64,000 bases of DNA from Pseudomonadota bacterium (lineage in GTDB: Bacteria > Pseudomonadota > Alphaproteobacteria > Sneathiellales > Sneathiellaceae): positions 62,001 to 126,000 of the forward strand of contig JANSXH010000001.1 of assembly GCA_024743055.1 (NCBI GenBank), given 5' to 3'. Numbering within the stretch: position 1 is the first letter of the stretch; every line of letters begins with the position of its first letter. A model generated the notes under the pieces. It worked only from the letters and a program-made list of their open reading frames with translations. It did not search any database and was not told where the DNA came from. Both the position numbers and the translations under genes were made by a program. Shown piece after piece: positions 1 through 9,315 of the stretch.

Positions 1-83
1 ACTTTCAGCGCAACTTCAGCCGTCATAGGTTCCTGGTTCGCAGTCCCCCGAATGCCGTCCGTTCCGAAATATTTACGTGTCAT
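1..83 (-). CDS. glmM: Phosphoglucosamine mutase, N-terminal fragment (cut by window edge)
   Basis: Only the first 27 codons are in the window; the gene runs off the left edge. The ATG is the complement of 81-83, and the start reads [19 protein letters not shown], the characteristic N-terminus of GlmM, which converts glucosamine-6-phosphate to glucosamine-1-phosphate for UDP-GlcNAc synthesis in the cytoplasm. It lies 58 bases downstream of folP on the same strand, and the order ftsH-folP-glmM is widespread in proteobacteria. A GA-rich stretch (GAAGAGCG) about 4-11 bases before the ATG is the likely ribosome site. The active-site serine loop lies outside the window, so completeness cannot be judged. 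Confidence 0.9.
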   Translation of the reverse strand, partial: MTRKYFGTDGIRGTANQEPMTAEVALK

Positions 84-141
84 TACATCGCTCTTCGATT
101 GCGTTTTGCCGGTAATTTAGCACCAAAGCCTTAAAACTTGT

Positions 142-1191
142 CTAAAAAGTGGCAGATTTGACAGATTGCCAAATTTCGAGGGCTTGACGGGTTTCAGCCA
201 CATCATGAACGCGAAGTATCTGAACTCCACAATTCAGCCCAAACAAAGCCGCGGAGACTGAACCAGATATCCTGTTTTGGGCTTCCGCCTCACCCGTTAT
301 CTTGCCGATAAAGGATTTTCGTGAAGCACCAAGCAATATATCGCATCCCAACGTATGAAAATAAGGAAGCCCTTGAATTAACTGCAAATTATGCTCCAGG
401 GTTTTGCCAAAGCCGATGCCTGGATCAATCACAATGCTTTCTTTTGCTATGCCCGCCGCCTCACATACCTGTATTCTCTGATTTAGGTAATCGATAACGT
501 CAAACACGACATTGTCGTATTGTGGATTATCCTGCATGACTTTTGGATCTGCGGAACTATGCATCAAACAAACCGGTAGATCCTTGCTTGCGACAAATTC
601 AAGGCTTTCCGGATCATACTCCAAAGCGGTGACATCATTAATCATAGTCGCACCAGCGTCCACAGCGGCTTCCATCACCGCCTTCTTACGGCTATCAATG
701 GAGATCCTAACGCCTAAGTCACGGCATTCCTCTATGACGGGGACTACTCGATTTATTTCTTCGGAAATACTAACCGCCTCCGCTCCCGGCCGGGTGCTTT
801 CACCTCCCACATCGAGGATCTGCGCTCCGTCTTCGATCATTTTTTCTGCATGAGAAACGGCGCCCCCTCTTTCGAAATGTTCTCCTCCATCGGAAAAACT
901 GTCGGGAGTAACATTGAGGATTCCCATAATCTTGGGCGAATATGTTGCGCGGGCCTGCTGAAACCCAGAAAGCGTCGCCAATTGTTGTTTCAAAGGCGTT
1001 CGATGGGAATCCTCCAGGGTCTCAGCCCAGTCTTCAAGCTCTGGCTCTGTTACGATATGATAAGAAGAACCGGCCGGCCCGGTACGAATGCCCAGTCGAA
1101 ATATTGTTGGAATATCGGTTGGCGCGAGATAGAGGGAGGCCAAAGAGGAAAGGCTCCGCGGCAAAGCGGAGCCTTGTTCACCCATTAACAT
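142..1191 (-). CDS. folP: Dihydropteroate synthase
   Basis: Condenses para-aminobenzoate with 6-hydroxymethyl-dihydropterin pyrophosphate in folate synthesis. The TIM-barrel signatures are clear: NVTPDSFSDGG near residue 93, DVGGESTRPGAE near 127, and GASRKSFIGKITG near 290. At 349 residues it is longer than the usual 270-290 because of an N-terminal extension of about 85 residues, which other alphaproteobacterial FolP proteins also tend to have. The ATG at 1191 has AAAGGA about 8 bases upstream, overlapping the ftsH stop. However, a perfect 10-bp terminator-like hairpin falls in codons 6-14, so a downstream TTG start at 1143 is an alternative. Same direction as ftsH, spacing 11 bases. Confidence 0.93.
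   Translation of the reverse strand: MLMGEQGSALPRSLSSLASLYLAPTDIPTIFRLGIRTGPAGSSYHIVTEPELEDWAETLEDSHRTPLKQQLATLSGFQQARATYSPKIMGILNVTPDSFSDGGEHFERGGAVSHAEKMIEDGAQILDVGGESTRPGAEAVSISEEINRVVPVIEECRDLGVRISIDSRKKAVMEAAVDAGATMINDVTALEYDPESLEFVASKDLPVCLMHSSADPKVMQDNPQYDNVVFDVIDYLNQRIQVCEAAGIAKESIVIDPGIGFGKTLEHNLQLIQGLPYFHTLGCDILLGASRKSFIGKITGEAEAQNRISGSVSAALFGLNCGVQILRVHDVAETRQALEIWQSVKSATF
1143..1175 (-). terminator. Terminator-like hairpin after ftsH, overlapping the 5' end of folP
   Basis: Perfect 10-bp inverted repeat: AAGGCTCCGC (1150-1159) and GCGGAGCCTT (1166-1175) with a 6-base loop. On the minus strand the stem is followed by TCCTCTTT. It begins about 28 bases after the ftsH stop and lies inside the assigned folP coding start, so it is either an intrinsic terminator/attenuator between ftsH and folP or evidence that folP starts further downstream. 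Confidence 0.55.
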
Positions 1192-1202
1192 ACGTGGGTC
1201 CT

Positions 1203-3134
1203 TTAAGAGCCGGGTTGCGGTTCAGGTTCCATACCACCCGTAGAACCCCCGGGTTTCTTGTGGCCATCGGTTTCAGGAACCGTTGAACTCGGACCACTAT
1301 CCACCGGTGTCTCAATATCTTCTGGACGATCGATATCGCCGCCATCCATCAGGGTTTTGATTTCATCGCCACTGAGAGTTTCGTATTCCAGCAAACCCTT
1401 AGCAATTCGGTGCAGTTGCTCCTCATGATCACTCAGGATTTTGCGGGCCGTCGCCTCACCTTCTTCAACAAAACGGCGGACTTCCTGATCGATCAGCTGA
1501 GCTGTTGCGTCAGAAACATTCTTCTGCTGAGCAACGGAATGACCAAGGAAAACTTCTTCCTGGTTCGCTCCATACATAAGCGGACCCAATTTGTCCGAGA
1601 GACCCCATTCAGTGACCATACGCCGGGCCATTTCAGTTGCCATTTTGATATCGCCAGACGCGCCTGTCGTGACAGCATCGTGACCAAAAATCATTTCTTC
1701 GGCGATACGACCCCCCATGGCAACAGCCAAATGGGCAAGGCACTGATCCCGACGTAATGAGTAACTGTCTTTCTCAGGCAGGCGCATGACCATTCCGAGA
1801 GCGCGGCCGCGCGGTATAATAGTCGCTTTATGAACCGGATCAGAGGCTTCCATATGCATACCAACGAGGGCATGCCCACCTTCATGATAGGCTGTAAGCT
1901 TTTTCTCTTCTTCCGACATGACCATAGAGCGTCTCTCAGCACCCATCATCACCTTGTCTTTTGCTTCCTCAAATTCCTGCTGGGTAACAAGGCGCCTGGA
2001 CTTACGGGCTGCCAGCAAGGCTGCTTCGTTGACCAGATTGGCAAGATCAGCACCAGAAAAACCCGGTGTTCCGCGAGCAATTGTTCTGGCATCCACGTCC
2101 TGAGCCAAAGGAACTTTGCGCATATGCACTTTGAGAATCTTCTCTCGGCCAATGATGTCAGGATTTGGAACAACGACCTGGCGGTCAAAACGGCCGGGAC
2201 GCAACAACGCCGGATCGAGAACGTCGGGACGGTTGGTTGCGGCCAGAAGGATCACTCCTTCATTGGTCTCAAAGCCGTCCATCTCAACCAGCATCTGGTT
2301 TAAGGTCTGCTCACGCTCATCATTACCGCCGCCGAGGCCGGCGCCGCGATGACGGCCAACCGCGTCAATTTCATCAATGAAAATGATACAAGGCGCGTTT
2401 TTCTTACCCTGCTCAAACATGTCACGAACACGGCTCGCGCCGACACCCACAAACATCTCAACGAAGTCAGAGCCGGATATTGTAAAGAAAGGCACATTGG
2501 CTTCCCCAGCCACAGAGCGCGCCAGCAGGGTTTTACCAGTACCCGGAGGTCCAATCAGCAAAACACCCTTAGGAATTTTACCACCAAGGCGCTGATATTT
2601 CTGTGGGCTTTTCAGAAAGTCGACGACTTCCTCAAGTTCTTCCTTGGCTTCCTCAATACCTGCCACATCCTCAAAGGTCACGCGGCCGTGCTTTTCTGTC
2701 AGAAGTTTGGCTTTGGATTTTCCAAATCCCATAGCTTTTCCGCCGCCACCTTGCATCTGGCGCATGAAAAAGATCCAGACACCAATGAGCAACAACATCG
2801 GGAACCAGGACAGCAAGGTCGCCATCAACATGCTGCCTTCTTCTTTTGGCGCAGCGTTAATGATAACACCGTGGGTATTCAGCTTACTGACAAGGGTGCT
2901 GTCTTCCGGTGCATAAGTCGTAAAGGTCCGACCATCTGTGGTTTTACCTTTAATGTTATGCCCCTGGATGGTGACTTCACTGACCTTGCCATTTTCAACT
3001 TCGCTCAAGAAGGATGAATAGGAAAAGGACGATCCTGTATTTCGTGAAGAGGAATCGTTGAAGATATTAAAGAGGGCTACGACAAGCAGCGCGATCACTA
3101 CCCATAGCACCAAATTTTTGCCAAAGAGATTCAC
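1203..3134 (-). CDS. ftsH: ATP-dependent zinc metalloprotease FtsH
   Basis: Membrane-anchored AAA+ protease that degrades misfolded membrane proteins and regulators. About 643 residues. In order: a transmembrane segment near 5-25, a periplasmic domain, a second transmembrane segment near 105-125, Walker A GPPGTGKT at about 195-202, Walker B IFIDEIDA, the second region of homology ending in RPGRFDRQ, and the zinc site HEGGH at about 417-421. The start chosen is GTG at 3134 (protein begins [13 protein letters not shown]), because GGAAGGAAG lies just upstream; an in-frame TTG at 3158 lies before that ribosome site and is unlikely. The C-terminal tail is Pro/Gly/Glu rich. Downstream of tilS in the same direction, with a 96-base gap that could carry its own promoter. 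Confidence 0.97.
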   Translation of the reverse strand: MNLFGKNLVLWVVIALLVVALFNIFNDSSSRNTGSSFSYSSFLSEVENGKVSEVTIQGHNIKGKTTDGRTFTTYAPEDSTLVSKLNTHGVIINAAPKEEGSMLMATLLSWFPMLLLIGVWIFFMRQMQGGGGKAMGFGKSKAKLLTEKHGRVTFEDVAGIEEAKEELEEVVDFLKSPQKYQRLGGKIPKGVLLIGPPGTGKTLLARSVAGEANVPFFTISGSDFVEMFVGVGASRVRDMFEQGKKNAPCIIFIDEIDAVGRHRGAGLGGGNDEREQTLNQMLVEMDGFETNEGVILLAATNRPDVLDPALLRPGRFDRQVVVPNPDIIGREKILKVHMRKVPLAQDVDARTIARGTPGFSGADLANLVNEAALLAARKSRRLVTQQEFEEAKDKVMMGAERRSMVMSEEEKKLTAYHEGGHALVGMHMEASDPVHKATIIPRGRALGMVMRLPEKDSYSLRRDQCLAHLAVAMGGRIAEEMIFGHDAVTTGASGDIKMATEMARRMVTEWGLSDKLGPLMYGANQEEVFLGHSVAQQKNVSDATAQLIDQEVRRFVEEGEATARKILSDHEEQLHRIAKGLLEYETLSGDEIKTLMDGGDIDRPEDIETPVDSGPSSTVPETDGHKKPGGSTGGMEPEPQPGS

Positions 3135-3230
3135 GAAAAATCTTCCTTCCCTGATCAAGCGCGCGCAGGCTCAACCTCATTAAAGTAAACCCTAAGAATG
3201 GAAACCCACCTTAGATATAATTCATTAACA

Positions 3231-4583
3231 TCAAGTTCCAATAGGCCGATGGTTAATAATATGTGCCATTTCGCCCGTGATTAAAGGTTTGAATACCATT
3301 TTGAACCGCCCCTTTGCAATGGCCGTATGGTTCAGGTCACAGGAAAAAAGCGGTGCAGCCACCAAATGGTCTCCTGACCAGATTGCAGGCAAGGTGTTTC
3401 TTACCTTTGCCGGAAGATTTCGTTCGGTTCGGCTTAATCCTGAATTTTTTAGATGCCGCCAGCCGTCTGCGCCGATTCGGCGAACTTTTAGGGGCTCATC
3501 CAAGGCTTTACCAGGCATCAAATCAGTTACCTGATAACGACCGTCCCACATAAATTCCCGATGGGGTCCAACACTGTCCTCTGGTAAGTCTTCCCGTCCC
3601 GTTTCCCGGCAGACCACCCAATCATCTCCGGTCTTGAAAACTTCGCAGCCAGACAATGTCTCTGAGATACTGGAATTCTTAAGGAGGCATCTGTCATAGA
3701 GTTTTTCCAAAGACGAGAGCTTGATATGCCCCACCTGTCCGCTCACAGTAGAAATTGAACGGCTTAAAAGACGAAGACCAATCTCCTCAGGACAGTTTCG
3801 CAAGGCTAGATCCGACACCCTTACAAAACCAAACGGGCTCACTTGGCAAAACTCCTGGAAGCGATCTTCTGCGATCTGATTGAGAGCATTGGCTGCTCGA
3901 CCCAGGCGTTTGGCAGAAAGGGCAAGGGCATCTGCTTCACTGCCAGGTAAGTTTTGGAGCGCATTAAGAATAGGGCTTAGATGGGTCCGAGTGAATTTCG
4001 GATTGTCGTTGCTGGGATCTTCAATCCAGGCTTGTCCTCGCTCAGCCAGAAACTCTCGCAACTGGCGACGCTCAAACTTTAGAAGCGGCCTCAGCAGTTT
4101 AATATTGCCACGTTGTGTCGATCGCTGGATGGATGAAAGGCCATCAAGCCCGCTCCCCTTTGACAATCGCATGAGAAGGGTTTCGGCCTGATCTTCCATC
4201 TGATGGCCGAGAAGCAGAGTATCAAAATCTCGTTTTCGGCAAAAATCAGCCATCAGCGAGTATCTGGCTTCCCGGGCTGCTGCCTGAATACCGGTTTTAG
4301 AGTATGGGCCTTTCCATTGGAGAATATGGGTTTCAATCTTTCTCGAGGCCAGCCAATCGGTAACCTGCTGTGCTTCCTCTGCAGAACTGGTCCGCAGACC
4401 GTGGTCGACTGATAAGGCAACCACTTCCTGCCCTTGCGCGACACCCCATTCTGCTGCGAGCAACGCCAGCGCCATGCTGTCAGAACCACCGGAAACAGCC
4501 ACAGCAACTTTGTTACCAGAAGCTAAGGTCGTCAGCTCCTGCATTTCAGCATTGAAAGAGGATTGTAGGTCCAATTTGGTCAT
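3231..4583 (-). CDS. tilS: tRNA(Ile)-lysidine synthetase
   Basis: Converts cytidine 34 of the CAU-anticodon tRNA-Ile to lysidine, using ATP and lysine, so that the tRNA reads AUA. The N-terminal PP-loop SGGSDS is at about residues 31-36, and the N-type ATPase core continues through DTLLLGHQMEDQAETLLMRL near 125-145, typical of TilS. A C-terminal domain follows. About 450 residues, near the family length. The ATG at 4583 is chosen because the family normally begins about 25-30 residues before the PP-loop; an in-frame GTG at 4616 would overlap the end of cpoB by 11 bases and is possible. No strong ribosome site is visible for either start. cpoB-tilS-ftsH is a common alphaproteobacterial order. 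Confidence 0.93.
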   Translation of the reverse strand: MTKLDLQSSFNAEMQELTTLASGNKVAVAVSGGSDSMALALLAAEWGVAQGQEVVALSVDHGLRTSSAEEAQQVTDWLASRKIETHILQWKGPYSKTGIQAAAREARYSLMADFCRKRDFDTLLLGHQMEDQAETLLMRLSKGSGLDGLSSIQRSTQRGNIKLLRPLLKFERRQLREFLAERGQAWIEDPSNDNPKFTRTHLSPILNALQNLPGSEADALALSAKRLGRAANALNQIAEDRFQEFCQVSPFGFVRVSDLALRNCPEEIGLRLLSRSISTVSGQVGHIKLSSLEKLYDRCLLKNSSISETLSGCEVFKTGDDWVVCRETGREDLPEDSVGPHREFMWDGRYQVTDLMPGKALDEPLKVRRIGADGWRHLKNSGLSRTERNLPAKVRNTLPAIWSGDHLVAAPLFSCDLNHTAIAKGRFKMVFKPLITGEMAHIINHRPIGT

Positions 4584-4605
4584 GGAGCCTGGTTCTGTAC
4601 GTGTC

Positions 4606-5688
4606 TTACGCCGCACATCCTATTTTCTGTTTTTCACGATCTATTGTGCGAACCAACCGCGCTGGCAGTTGTGAGAATTGCTTGTTGATCTGTTCGAAAG
4701 TCGCACAGGCTTCGTCTTTCTGATCCATCCGACCCAAGGTCATTGCCAGTTTCAGCAGATTGTCAGCGGCCTTGGAATTGTCCGGATAATTCTGGTATCC
4801 CTCAAAAAAAGCAGAGGCGGCATTTGGAAAATCACCCCGCACATAAAATGTCTCGCCGAGCCAGTATTGAGCATTTCCCGCGAGTTCATGATCTTTATTC
4901 TGGGCCAAAAATTCTGCAAAGGCAGCTTCAGCCTCATCATATTGATCGGCCCGAACCAGGGAAATGGCGTAGTTATACTGATCTGCTGGCGTTCCAGCAG
5001 GCAATACTGAGCTTGCCGCCGCTGCAGCTGTCGCATCAGTTTGAGTAGGTGCGATGCTTGCCACCGCTGTAGAAGAAGAGCTCTCAGGAGCTTTCAAGGT
5101 TCCGAGAACTTTACTTCCTGAGGGAAGCGGGTCTCCCGTCACGGTTTGAGTAGTTGTCGGTGCCGGTGTTAGAGAACCAGACTGCTGCCCGGGAGCAATC
5201 GTCGCCGCAGGAGCTATAGGAGCTCCACCGCCTCCAAGTTGCCGTTCAATCTCTGTCAGGCGAAAATCGACGTCTTTGACAAGCTTATCAAGTCGACTTG
5301 AAATCTGATCGATCTTGAAAGTTGCCTCTTCCTGAATGCCTGTGAGGCGCCTTTGCTCTGTTTCTAGGGCCGCGATCTTCTGAGAGAGTATGGCCAGCCC
5401 ATTTTGATTAGCTCCACCCGTCAGGGGTGCGACTCCGGATGTCGATGGCGGTGTCGCAGCGCGCGGGGCCGGAGTAGCGCCTGTATAGAGTTGGCGCTGA
5501 ACGTCATTGAGATCCAGTTCCAGTCGGTTAATCCGGTCCACGAGTGCTCGAACTTCACTACTTTGGGCGAACGCAGTCGTGCTGCCAAATATGACAATTG
5601 CAGCTGCCACAACCCCAGCCAATAGCAAATTGAAATGCTTGATATGGTCGCCCGCGACGGTTTTAGAAACTGGCAAAGTAACTCTCAT
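4606..5688 (-). CDS. cpoB: Cell division coordinator CpoB (YbgF-like, periplasmic TPR protein)
   Basis: Periplasmic partner of the Tol-Pal system that links outer-membrane constriction to peptidoglycan synthesis. 360 residues. A signal peptide ends at about residue 41 (FGSTTAFAQ). It is followed by a coiled-coil trimerisation region near 45-75 and again near 100-150, a Ser/Thr/Pro/Ala linker near 150-235, and a C-terminal run of TPR repeats from about 236 (pattern YNYAISLVRADQYDEAEAAF). A GAGGG stretch lies about 9-13 bases upstream of the ATG. It sits beyond the pal terminator, so it is separated transcriptionally from tol-pal although adjacent to it, and leads into tilS. Confidence 0.93.
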   Translation of the reverse strand: MRVTLPVSKTVAGDHIKHFNLLLAGVVAAAIVIFGSTTAFAQSSEVRALVDRINRLELDLNDVQRQLYTGATPAPRAATPPSTSGVAPLTGGANQNGLAILSQKIAALETEQRRLTGIQEEATFKIDQISSRLDKLVKDVDFRLTEIERQLGGGGAPIAPAATIAPGQQSGSLTPAPTTTQTVTGDPLPSGSKVLGTLKAPESSSSTAVASIAPTQTDATAAAAASSVLPAGTPADQYNYAISLVRADQYDEAEAAFAEFLAQNKDHELAGNAQYWLGETFYVRGDFPNAASAFFEGYQNYPDNSKAADNLLKLAMTLGRMDQKDEACATFEQINKQFSQLPARLVRTIDREKQKIGCAA

Positions 5689-5821
5689 TGATGGCTCACC
5701 CTCTCTTATGTCTTGTGACTATAAGATATGACGTCAAACCCGAAGTTTCAAATTCGTTCAAAATATTGGCTTTTTTATGATGTCAGTAAAAGCCGTTTCC
5801 CTCGGACCATTTGATACAACG

Positions 5822-5870
5822 AAAAACGCCCGCCTTCACATGACCAACGGTCCTGTGCAAAAGCGGGCGT
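5822..5870 (-). terminator. Rho-independent terminator after pal
   Basis: On the minus strand the arms ACGCCCGC (5863-5870) and GCGGGCGT (5826-5833) close a stem, followed by TTTTC. The space between the arms holds a second nested stem (CACA/TGTG and GGACC/GGTC). It starts about 20 bases after the pal stop and ends the ruv-tol-pal transcription unit before cpoB. Confidence 0.85.
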
Positions 5871-5891
5871 CTATCTGTAGGTTTTCTCTGT

Positions 5892-6431
5892 TTAGTTTAC
5901 AACCGAAACAGAGCGCCGGTTCTGAGCCCAAGCGGCCTCATTGTGACCAAGCGCAACCGGGCGTTCCTTACCATATGAAATGGTAGAAAGACGGCCTGGT
6001 GAAATACCCAGCGTGACAAGATAATTCTTGACGGCTGTTGCGCGACGCTCACCAAGAGCAAGGTTGTACTCCCGTGTGCCACGCTCATCCGTGTTACCTT
6101 CAATAAGAAGGGTCACTGATGGATTTGCATTCAGCCAAGCTGCTTGACGCTGCAGAGTGGATTGTGCTTCGTCCGACAGATTATATTGATCGAAACCGAA
6201 GAACACACGGTCACCGACATTCAGGACAAGATCTTCCTGGCTGCCAGGCTGAACGCCTGAAGTAACGGTTTCAGTAACAACTGTAGTCGTTGAACCTGAT
6301 GTTCCGCTCGTCTGGGTAGTCGCGCCCCCACCTGAGCTGTCACCGGTTTCTGTTGGTGCAGTTTCACATGCTGCAACGAGCAGCAATGCTGTGAAAATAC
6401 TTAAGGTTTTAAGGCCTAGATTGAGCCGCAT
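5892..6431 (-). CDS. pal: Peptidoglycan-associated lipoprotein Pal
   Basis: Outer-membrane lipoprotein of the Tol-Pal complex that binds peptidoglycan through an OmpA-type domain. The signal sequence carries the lipobox LVAAC with the acylated cysteine at residue 22, followed by a Gly/Ser/Thr-rich linker to about residue 65. The OmpA domain follows, with FFGFDQYNLSDEA near 75, the diaminopimelate-binding TDERGTREYNLALGERRA near 115, and a closing RRSVSV. 179 residues is a normal length. GGGAG lies 9 bases before the ATG. Pal follows tolB after a 138-base gap that could hold an internal promoter, and ends at a strong terminator. Confidence 0.97.
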   Translation of the reverse strand: MRLNLGLKTLSIFTALLLVAACETAPTETGDSSGGGATTQTSGTSGSTTTVVTETVTSGVQPGSQEDLVLNVGDRVFFGFDQYNLSDEAQSTLQRQAAWLNANPSVTLLIEGNTDERGTREYNLALGERRATAVKNYLVTLGISPGRLSTISYGKERPVALGHNEAAWAQNRRSVSVVN

Positions 6432-6569
6432 TTACTTAACTCCCATCCTCTGGAAATCATTGAACTTTGGGTATCTTAAATAAACACGGATACTAAGCTG
6501 TATCTATGTAAATCAAACAGATAATCCCCCTAATATATTTACTCGCAAACTATACTTGTTTGGTCTCAT

Positions 6570-7916
6570 CTATTCAAGTCGTAGCGGAGACCACGCAGGA
6601 TCCGATCCGTCGCCCGGAGAGATCACTTCACGTTCGTTATATCCCGTTAAATCAATTGACCACAAGCGAACTTTATCGCTTAAGCCATCATTTTTTCCCG
6701 GAATTTGCCGAAAAAACACTAAAACCCGGCCATTTGGTGCCCAGGAAGGTCCTTCGTTATGGAAGCCCTCAGTTAAAATCCTCTCCTGAGAGCCGTCAGT
6801 CCGCATTACCCCTATGGAAAATTGACCTCCTGTAAGTTTTGTGAAGGCAATCAAATCTCCGCGAGGAGACCACACAGGTGTGCCATAATTACCACTACCA
6901 AAGCTGATCCGCTTCACATTCTTCCCATCAGAGTCCATTACATAGAGCTGTTGACGGCCGCCACGGTCTGATTCAAAGACGATTTGCGTCCCGTCCGGAG
7001 AGAAGGACGGCGCCGTATCAATGCCTGGATGATTGGTCAATCTCTTGATCTCTCGGGTTCTCAGATCCATGATATATATTTCGGAGTTTCCGTCCTGTGC
7101 CATGCTCATCACCACCTGGTTTCCAGAAGGTGAAAACCGCGGGGCAAAGGTCATACCAGGGAACTCTCCCAGGATCTCTTGCTGACCGGACTCGATGTCA
7201 TAAAGATAGACCCGAGGTTTGTTGTTGAAATAGGATAAATAAGTAATGACTTTTGAATCCTGGGTCGGCGAGAAACGCGGCGTAAGGACGAGTTCATTTC
7301 CACTGGTGAGAAATCTATGATTTTCACCGTCCTGATCCATCATAGCAAGCCGTTTGATGCGGCGGTCAGGTGGTCCAGACTCTGAGATATAGACAATCTG
7401 AGTATCGAAATATCCCTCTTCCCCCGTCAGTCGCTTGTAAATCAAGTCGGCAATGCGATGGGCAATACGGCGCCAGTTTGAAGGAGGTGACGTATATTGA
7501 ATGCCTGTGAGATACTGCTCGGCAAACACATCCCAGAGACGGAACTGCACATTGATCTGACCGTCACTTAACGCTGTTACCTGACCTGTTGAGAGCGCTT
7601 GAGCATCAATTTTGCGCCAGTTGGCATAGACAGGAATGACTTGCAGATCCGCTGGCTTCTGAAGGAAGGCCCGCTGATCAATGGGCTTAAATAAACCGGA
7701 GCGTTCAAGATCCGCCCGTACGACTTCTGCTATCTGCATGCCCAGCTTTGCAGCCGTTTCCGTTGTGCCATAAAGGTCTGTCACCGCGATTGGCAGGGGT
7801 TTGATGTTCCCTTGCGTAATGTCGATAACAAGTTCAGCCCGTGCGGGTAAAACAGCCATCATCAGGCTGATCAATCCAACAACGAAAATATAGCTCTTGT
7901 ATACTCTGCCGATCAT
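6570..7916 (-). CDS. tolB: Tol-Pal system periplasmic protein TolB
   Basis: Periplasmic beta-propeller that connects Pal to the inner-membrane TolQRA complex. 448 residues. A signal peptide ends near residue 27 (LPARA), then comes the N-terminal TolB domain ([20 protein letters not shown]), and from about residue 190 five or so propeller blades with the repeated pattern PxFSPxGxxI (for example [36 protein letters not shown]). AGGAAAAATA precedes the ATG. It starts 11 bases after the tolA stop. Confidence 0.97.
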   Translation of the reverse strand: MIGRVYKSYIFVVGLISLMMAVLPARAELVIDITQGNIKPLPIAVTDLYGTTETAAKLGMQIAEVVRADLERSGLFKPIDQRAFLQKPADLQVIPVYANWRKIDAQALSTGQVTALSDGQINVQFRLWDVFAEQYLTGIQYTSPPSNWRRIAHRIADLIYKRLTGEEGYFDTQIVYISESGPPDRRIKRLAMMDQDGENHRFLTSGNELVLTPRFSPTQDSKVITYLSYFNNKPRVYLYDIESGQQEILGEFPGMTFAPRFSPSGNQVVMSMAQDGNSEIYIMDLRTREIKRLTNHPGIDTAPSFSPDGTQIVFESDRGGRQQLYVMDSDGKNVKRISFGSGNYGTPVWSPRGDLIAFTKLTGGQFSIGVMRTDGSQERILTEGFHNEGPSWAPNGRVLVFFRQIPGKNDGLSDKVRLWSIDLTGYNEREVISPGDGSDPAWSPLRLE

Positions 7917-7927
7917 TATTTTTCCTA

Positions 7928-8830
7928 CTACCTGAACATATTCTGCGGATCAAAATTCATAGTCACGGTACGCCAGCTTTCATATTTTTCCGCCGGAAGC
8001 TTGTAAGGTGCGCATTGCAGGACTGCCCTTCTGGCACTTTCCGCCGCGACACGGTGGAATTCACTATTAAAGGCACCATCATTAACAATTTCTGGAGAGC
8101 CGTTCAATGATCCATCCTGATTAAACTGCATCCTTATCTTGACGACAAGATCTTCAGCATTCACTGCACCTGTCGGAACATTCCAGCATCTTTGAACCTG
8201 TTGTCTCAAAGCATCCTTCTCACTTAACGATAACGGCAGAGACCTATCGACAGCATTGGTTGACGAGTTCGGCACTTTTTCAGCAGAATTGGGCTTTTTT
8301 GTGTCTGGCTCAGCCGTAGTTTTGGCTGCCTGCTCCTTTTTCTTCTTGTCCAAAAGCGCTTTCATCTGGTTCAGATCGAAGGTTTTCTTCTTCGGCTCAG
8401 GTTTCGGCTCCGGCTTTTTGGGTTCAGGCTTCGGCTTGGGTTTCGGTTTCACCTTGGGCTTCGGCACAGGTTTCGTAATAACTGGCTCCGGTTTTGGGGC
8501 AGGCTCGGGTTCCGGTTCCGGCTCGGGCTCGGGCTTAGGCTCCGGTTCAGGAGCAGGTTCTGGCTCTGGTTCCGGCTTGGGTGGTGGCGCGGGCTCCGGC
8601 TTTGGCGCCGGTTTTGGTTCCGGCTTAGGCTCGGGTTTTGGCTCAGGCTCCGGTTTTGGTTCAGGTGTCGGATCAGGGAGATTAGTAATATCGGCAATTT
8701 CAACGATTTCGACGGCAATCACCGTCGGTTGCTCCAGAACTTTCGGATCTGTAAACAACGGCAATCCCGTATACATGATCACCAGGATCAGCATATGCAG
8801 CACGGCCGATGTTAGTGCAGGCACCCTCAT
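7928..8830 (-). CDS. tolA: TolA-type inner-membrane spanning protein
   Basis: Spans the periplasm to link TolQR to Pal and TolB. A single N-terminal transmembrane segment (about residues 5-25) is followed by a long low-complexity region built on Pro-Glu-Pro-Lys units (about 53-150), then a Lys/Gln-rich stretch and a globular C-terminal domain containing the conserved [10 protein letters not shown] and a following [10 protein letters not shown]. The middle region looks more like the stiff Pro-rich rod of TonB than the alanine-rich helix of enterobacterial TolA, but position in tolQRAB-pal and the C-terminal domain settle the call. Start: ATG at 8830 is preferred; a TTG at 8839 is in frame but too close to the AAGGA site. 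Confidence 0.93.
   Translation of the reverse strand: MRVPALTSAVLHMLILVIMYTGLPLFTDPKVLEQPTVIAVEIVEIADITNLPDPTPEPKPEPEPKPEPKPEPKPAPKPEPAPPPKPEPEPEPAPEPEPKPEPEPEPEPEPAPKPEPVITKPVPKPKVKPKPKPKPEPKKPEPKPEPKKKTFDLNQMKALLDKKKKEQAAKTTAEPDTKKPNSAEKVPNSSTNAVDRSLPLSLSEKDALRQQVQRCWNVPTGAVNAEDLVVKIRMQFNQDGSLNGSPEIVNDGAFNSEFHRVAAESARRAVLQCAPYKLPAEKYESWRTVTMNFDPQNMFR
8384..8674 (-). repeat. Pro-Glu-Pro-Lys low-complexity repeat region inside tolA
   Basis: About 97 codons of nearly uninterrupted PE/PK/PA dipeptides. On the plus strand it appears as degenerate GGCTCCGGTTCC-like hexamer repeats. It is coding, not a CRISPR or intergenic repeat. Such a tract can change length by slippage, so length differences between related strains would be expected. 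Confidence 0.85.
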
Positions 8831-8845
8831 CGCGAACAATAATCC

Positions 8846-9313
8846 TTACTCTTTGTTCTCTTTATTGTCAGTCTCACCCGATTTTTGGCCGGCAGAGACC
8901 ATGGCCACACGCTTGAAACCGGCGTTATGGATTTCGCCCATCACAGCAAGCACACGACCGTAATTGACGTTTGTATCCCCGCGCACAAAAATTCGCTGAT
9001 CCTGCTTGGCTCCCGTCACGGCCTGCAGCTTGGGCACCAGATTGTCGATCCCAACTTCGATATCCTCTAAAAATACGCGCCCCGCACTGTCTACACTAAT
9101 CACAAGCGGTTCATCATTCCCTTGAATGGTCGAGGATTTGGTTTCAGGAAGGTCCAGCGGCACGCCAACTGTCAGCAACGGAGCAGTGACCATAAACACA
9201 ATTAAAAGAACCAGCATAACATCGACAAAGGGCGTCACGTTGATCTCAGACATTTGCCGATGACGTCGGCGGCGGCCCTTGCCAGTAAAGGCAGTATAAT
9301 GATTGGTATCCAT
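8846..9313 (-). CDS. tolR: Tol-Pal system protein TolR
   Basis: Proton-channel partner of TolQ in the inner membrane (ExbD/TolR family). 155 residues. A basic cytoplasmic N-terminus (GRRRRHRQMSEINVTPFVDV) leads into one transmembrane segment near residues 27-50 (VDVMLVLLIVFMVTAPLL); the aspartate in PFVDV is the conserved protonation site of this family. The periplasmic domain follows, with DTNVNYGRVLAVMGEIHNAG near 113-132. A charged tail ends the protein. Starts 2 bases after the tolQ stop and ends 15 bases before tolA. Confidence 0.96.
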   Translation of the reverse strand: MDTNHYTAFTGKGRRRRHRQMSEINVTPFVDVMLVLLIVFMVTAPLLTVGVPLDLPETKSSTIQGNDEPLVISVDSAGRVFLEDIEVGIDNLVPKLQAVTGAKQDQRIFVRGDTNVNYGRVLAVMGEIHNAGFKRVAMVSAGQKSGETDNKENKE

Positions 9314-9315
9314 GA

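Noticed and set aside
2349-3017. Long plus-strand frame opposite ftsH
   Set aside because: Shadow of ftsH; no ribosome site and no recognisable domain.
8384-8674. CRISPR-like or tandem DNA repeat
   Set aside because: It is degenerate coding repeat of TolA, without unique spacers or cas genes.
8256-8963. Plus-strand frame rich in Gly-Ser repeats opposite tolA
   Set aside because: It is the antisense of the Pro-Glu-Pro-Lys tract and tolR; tolA and tolR carry clear domain signatures.
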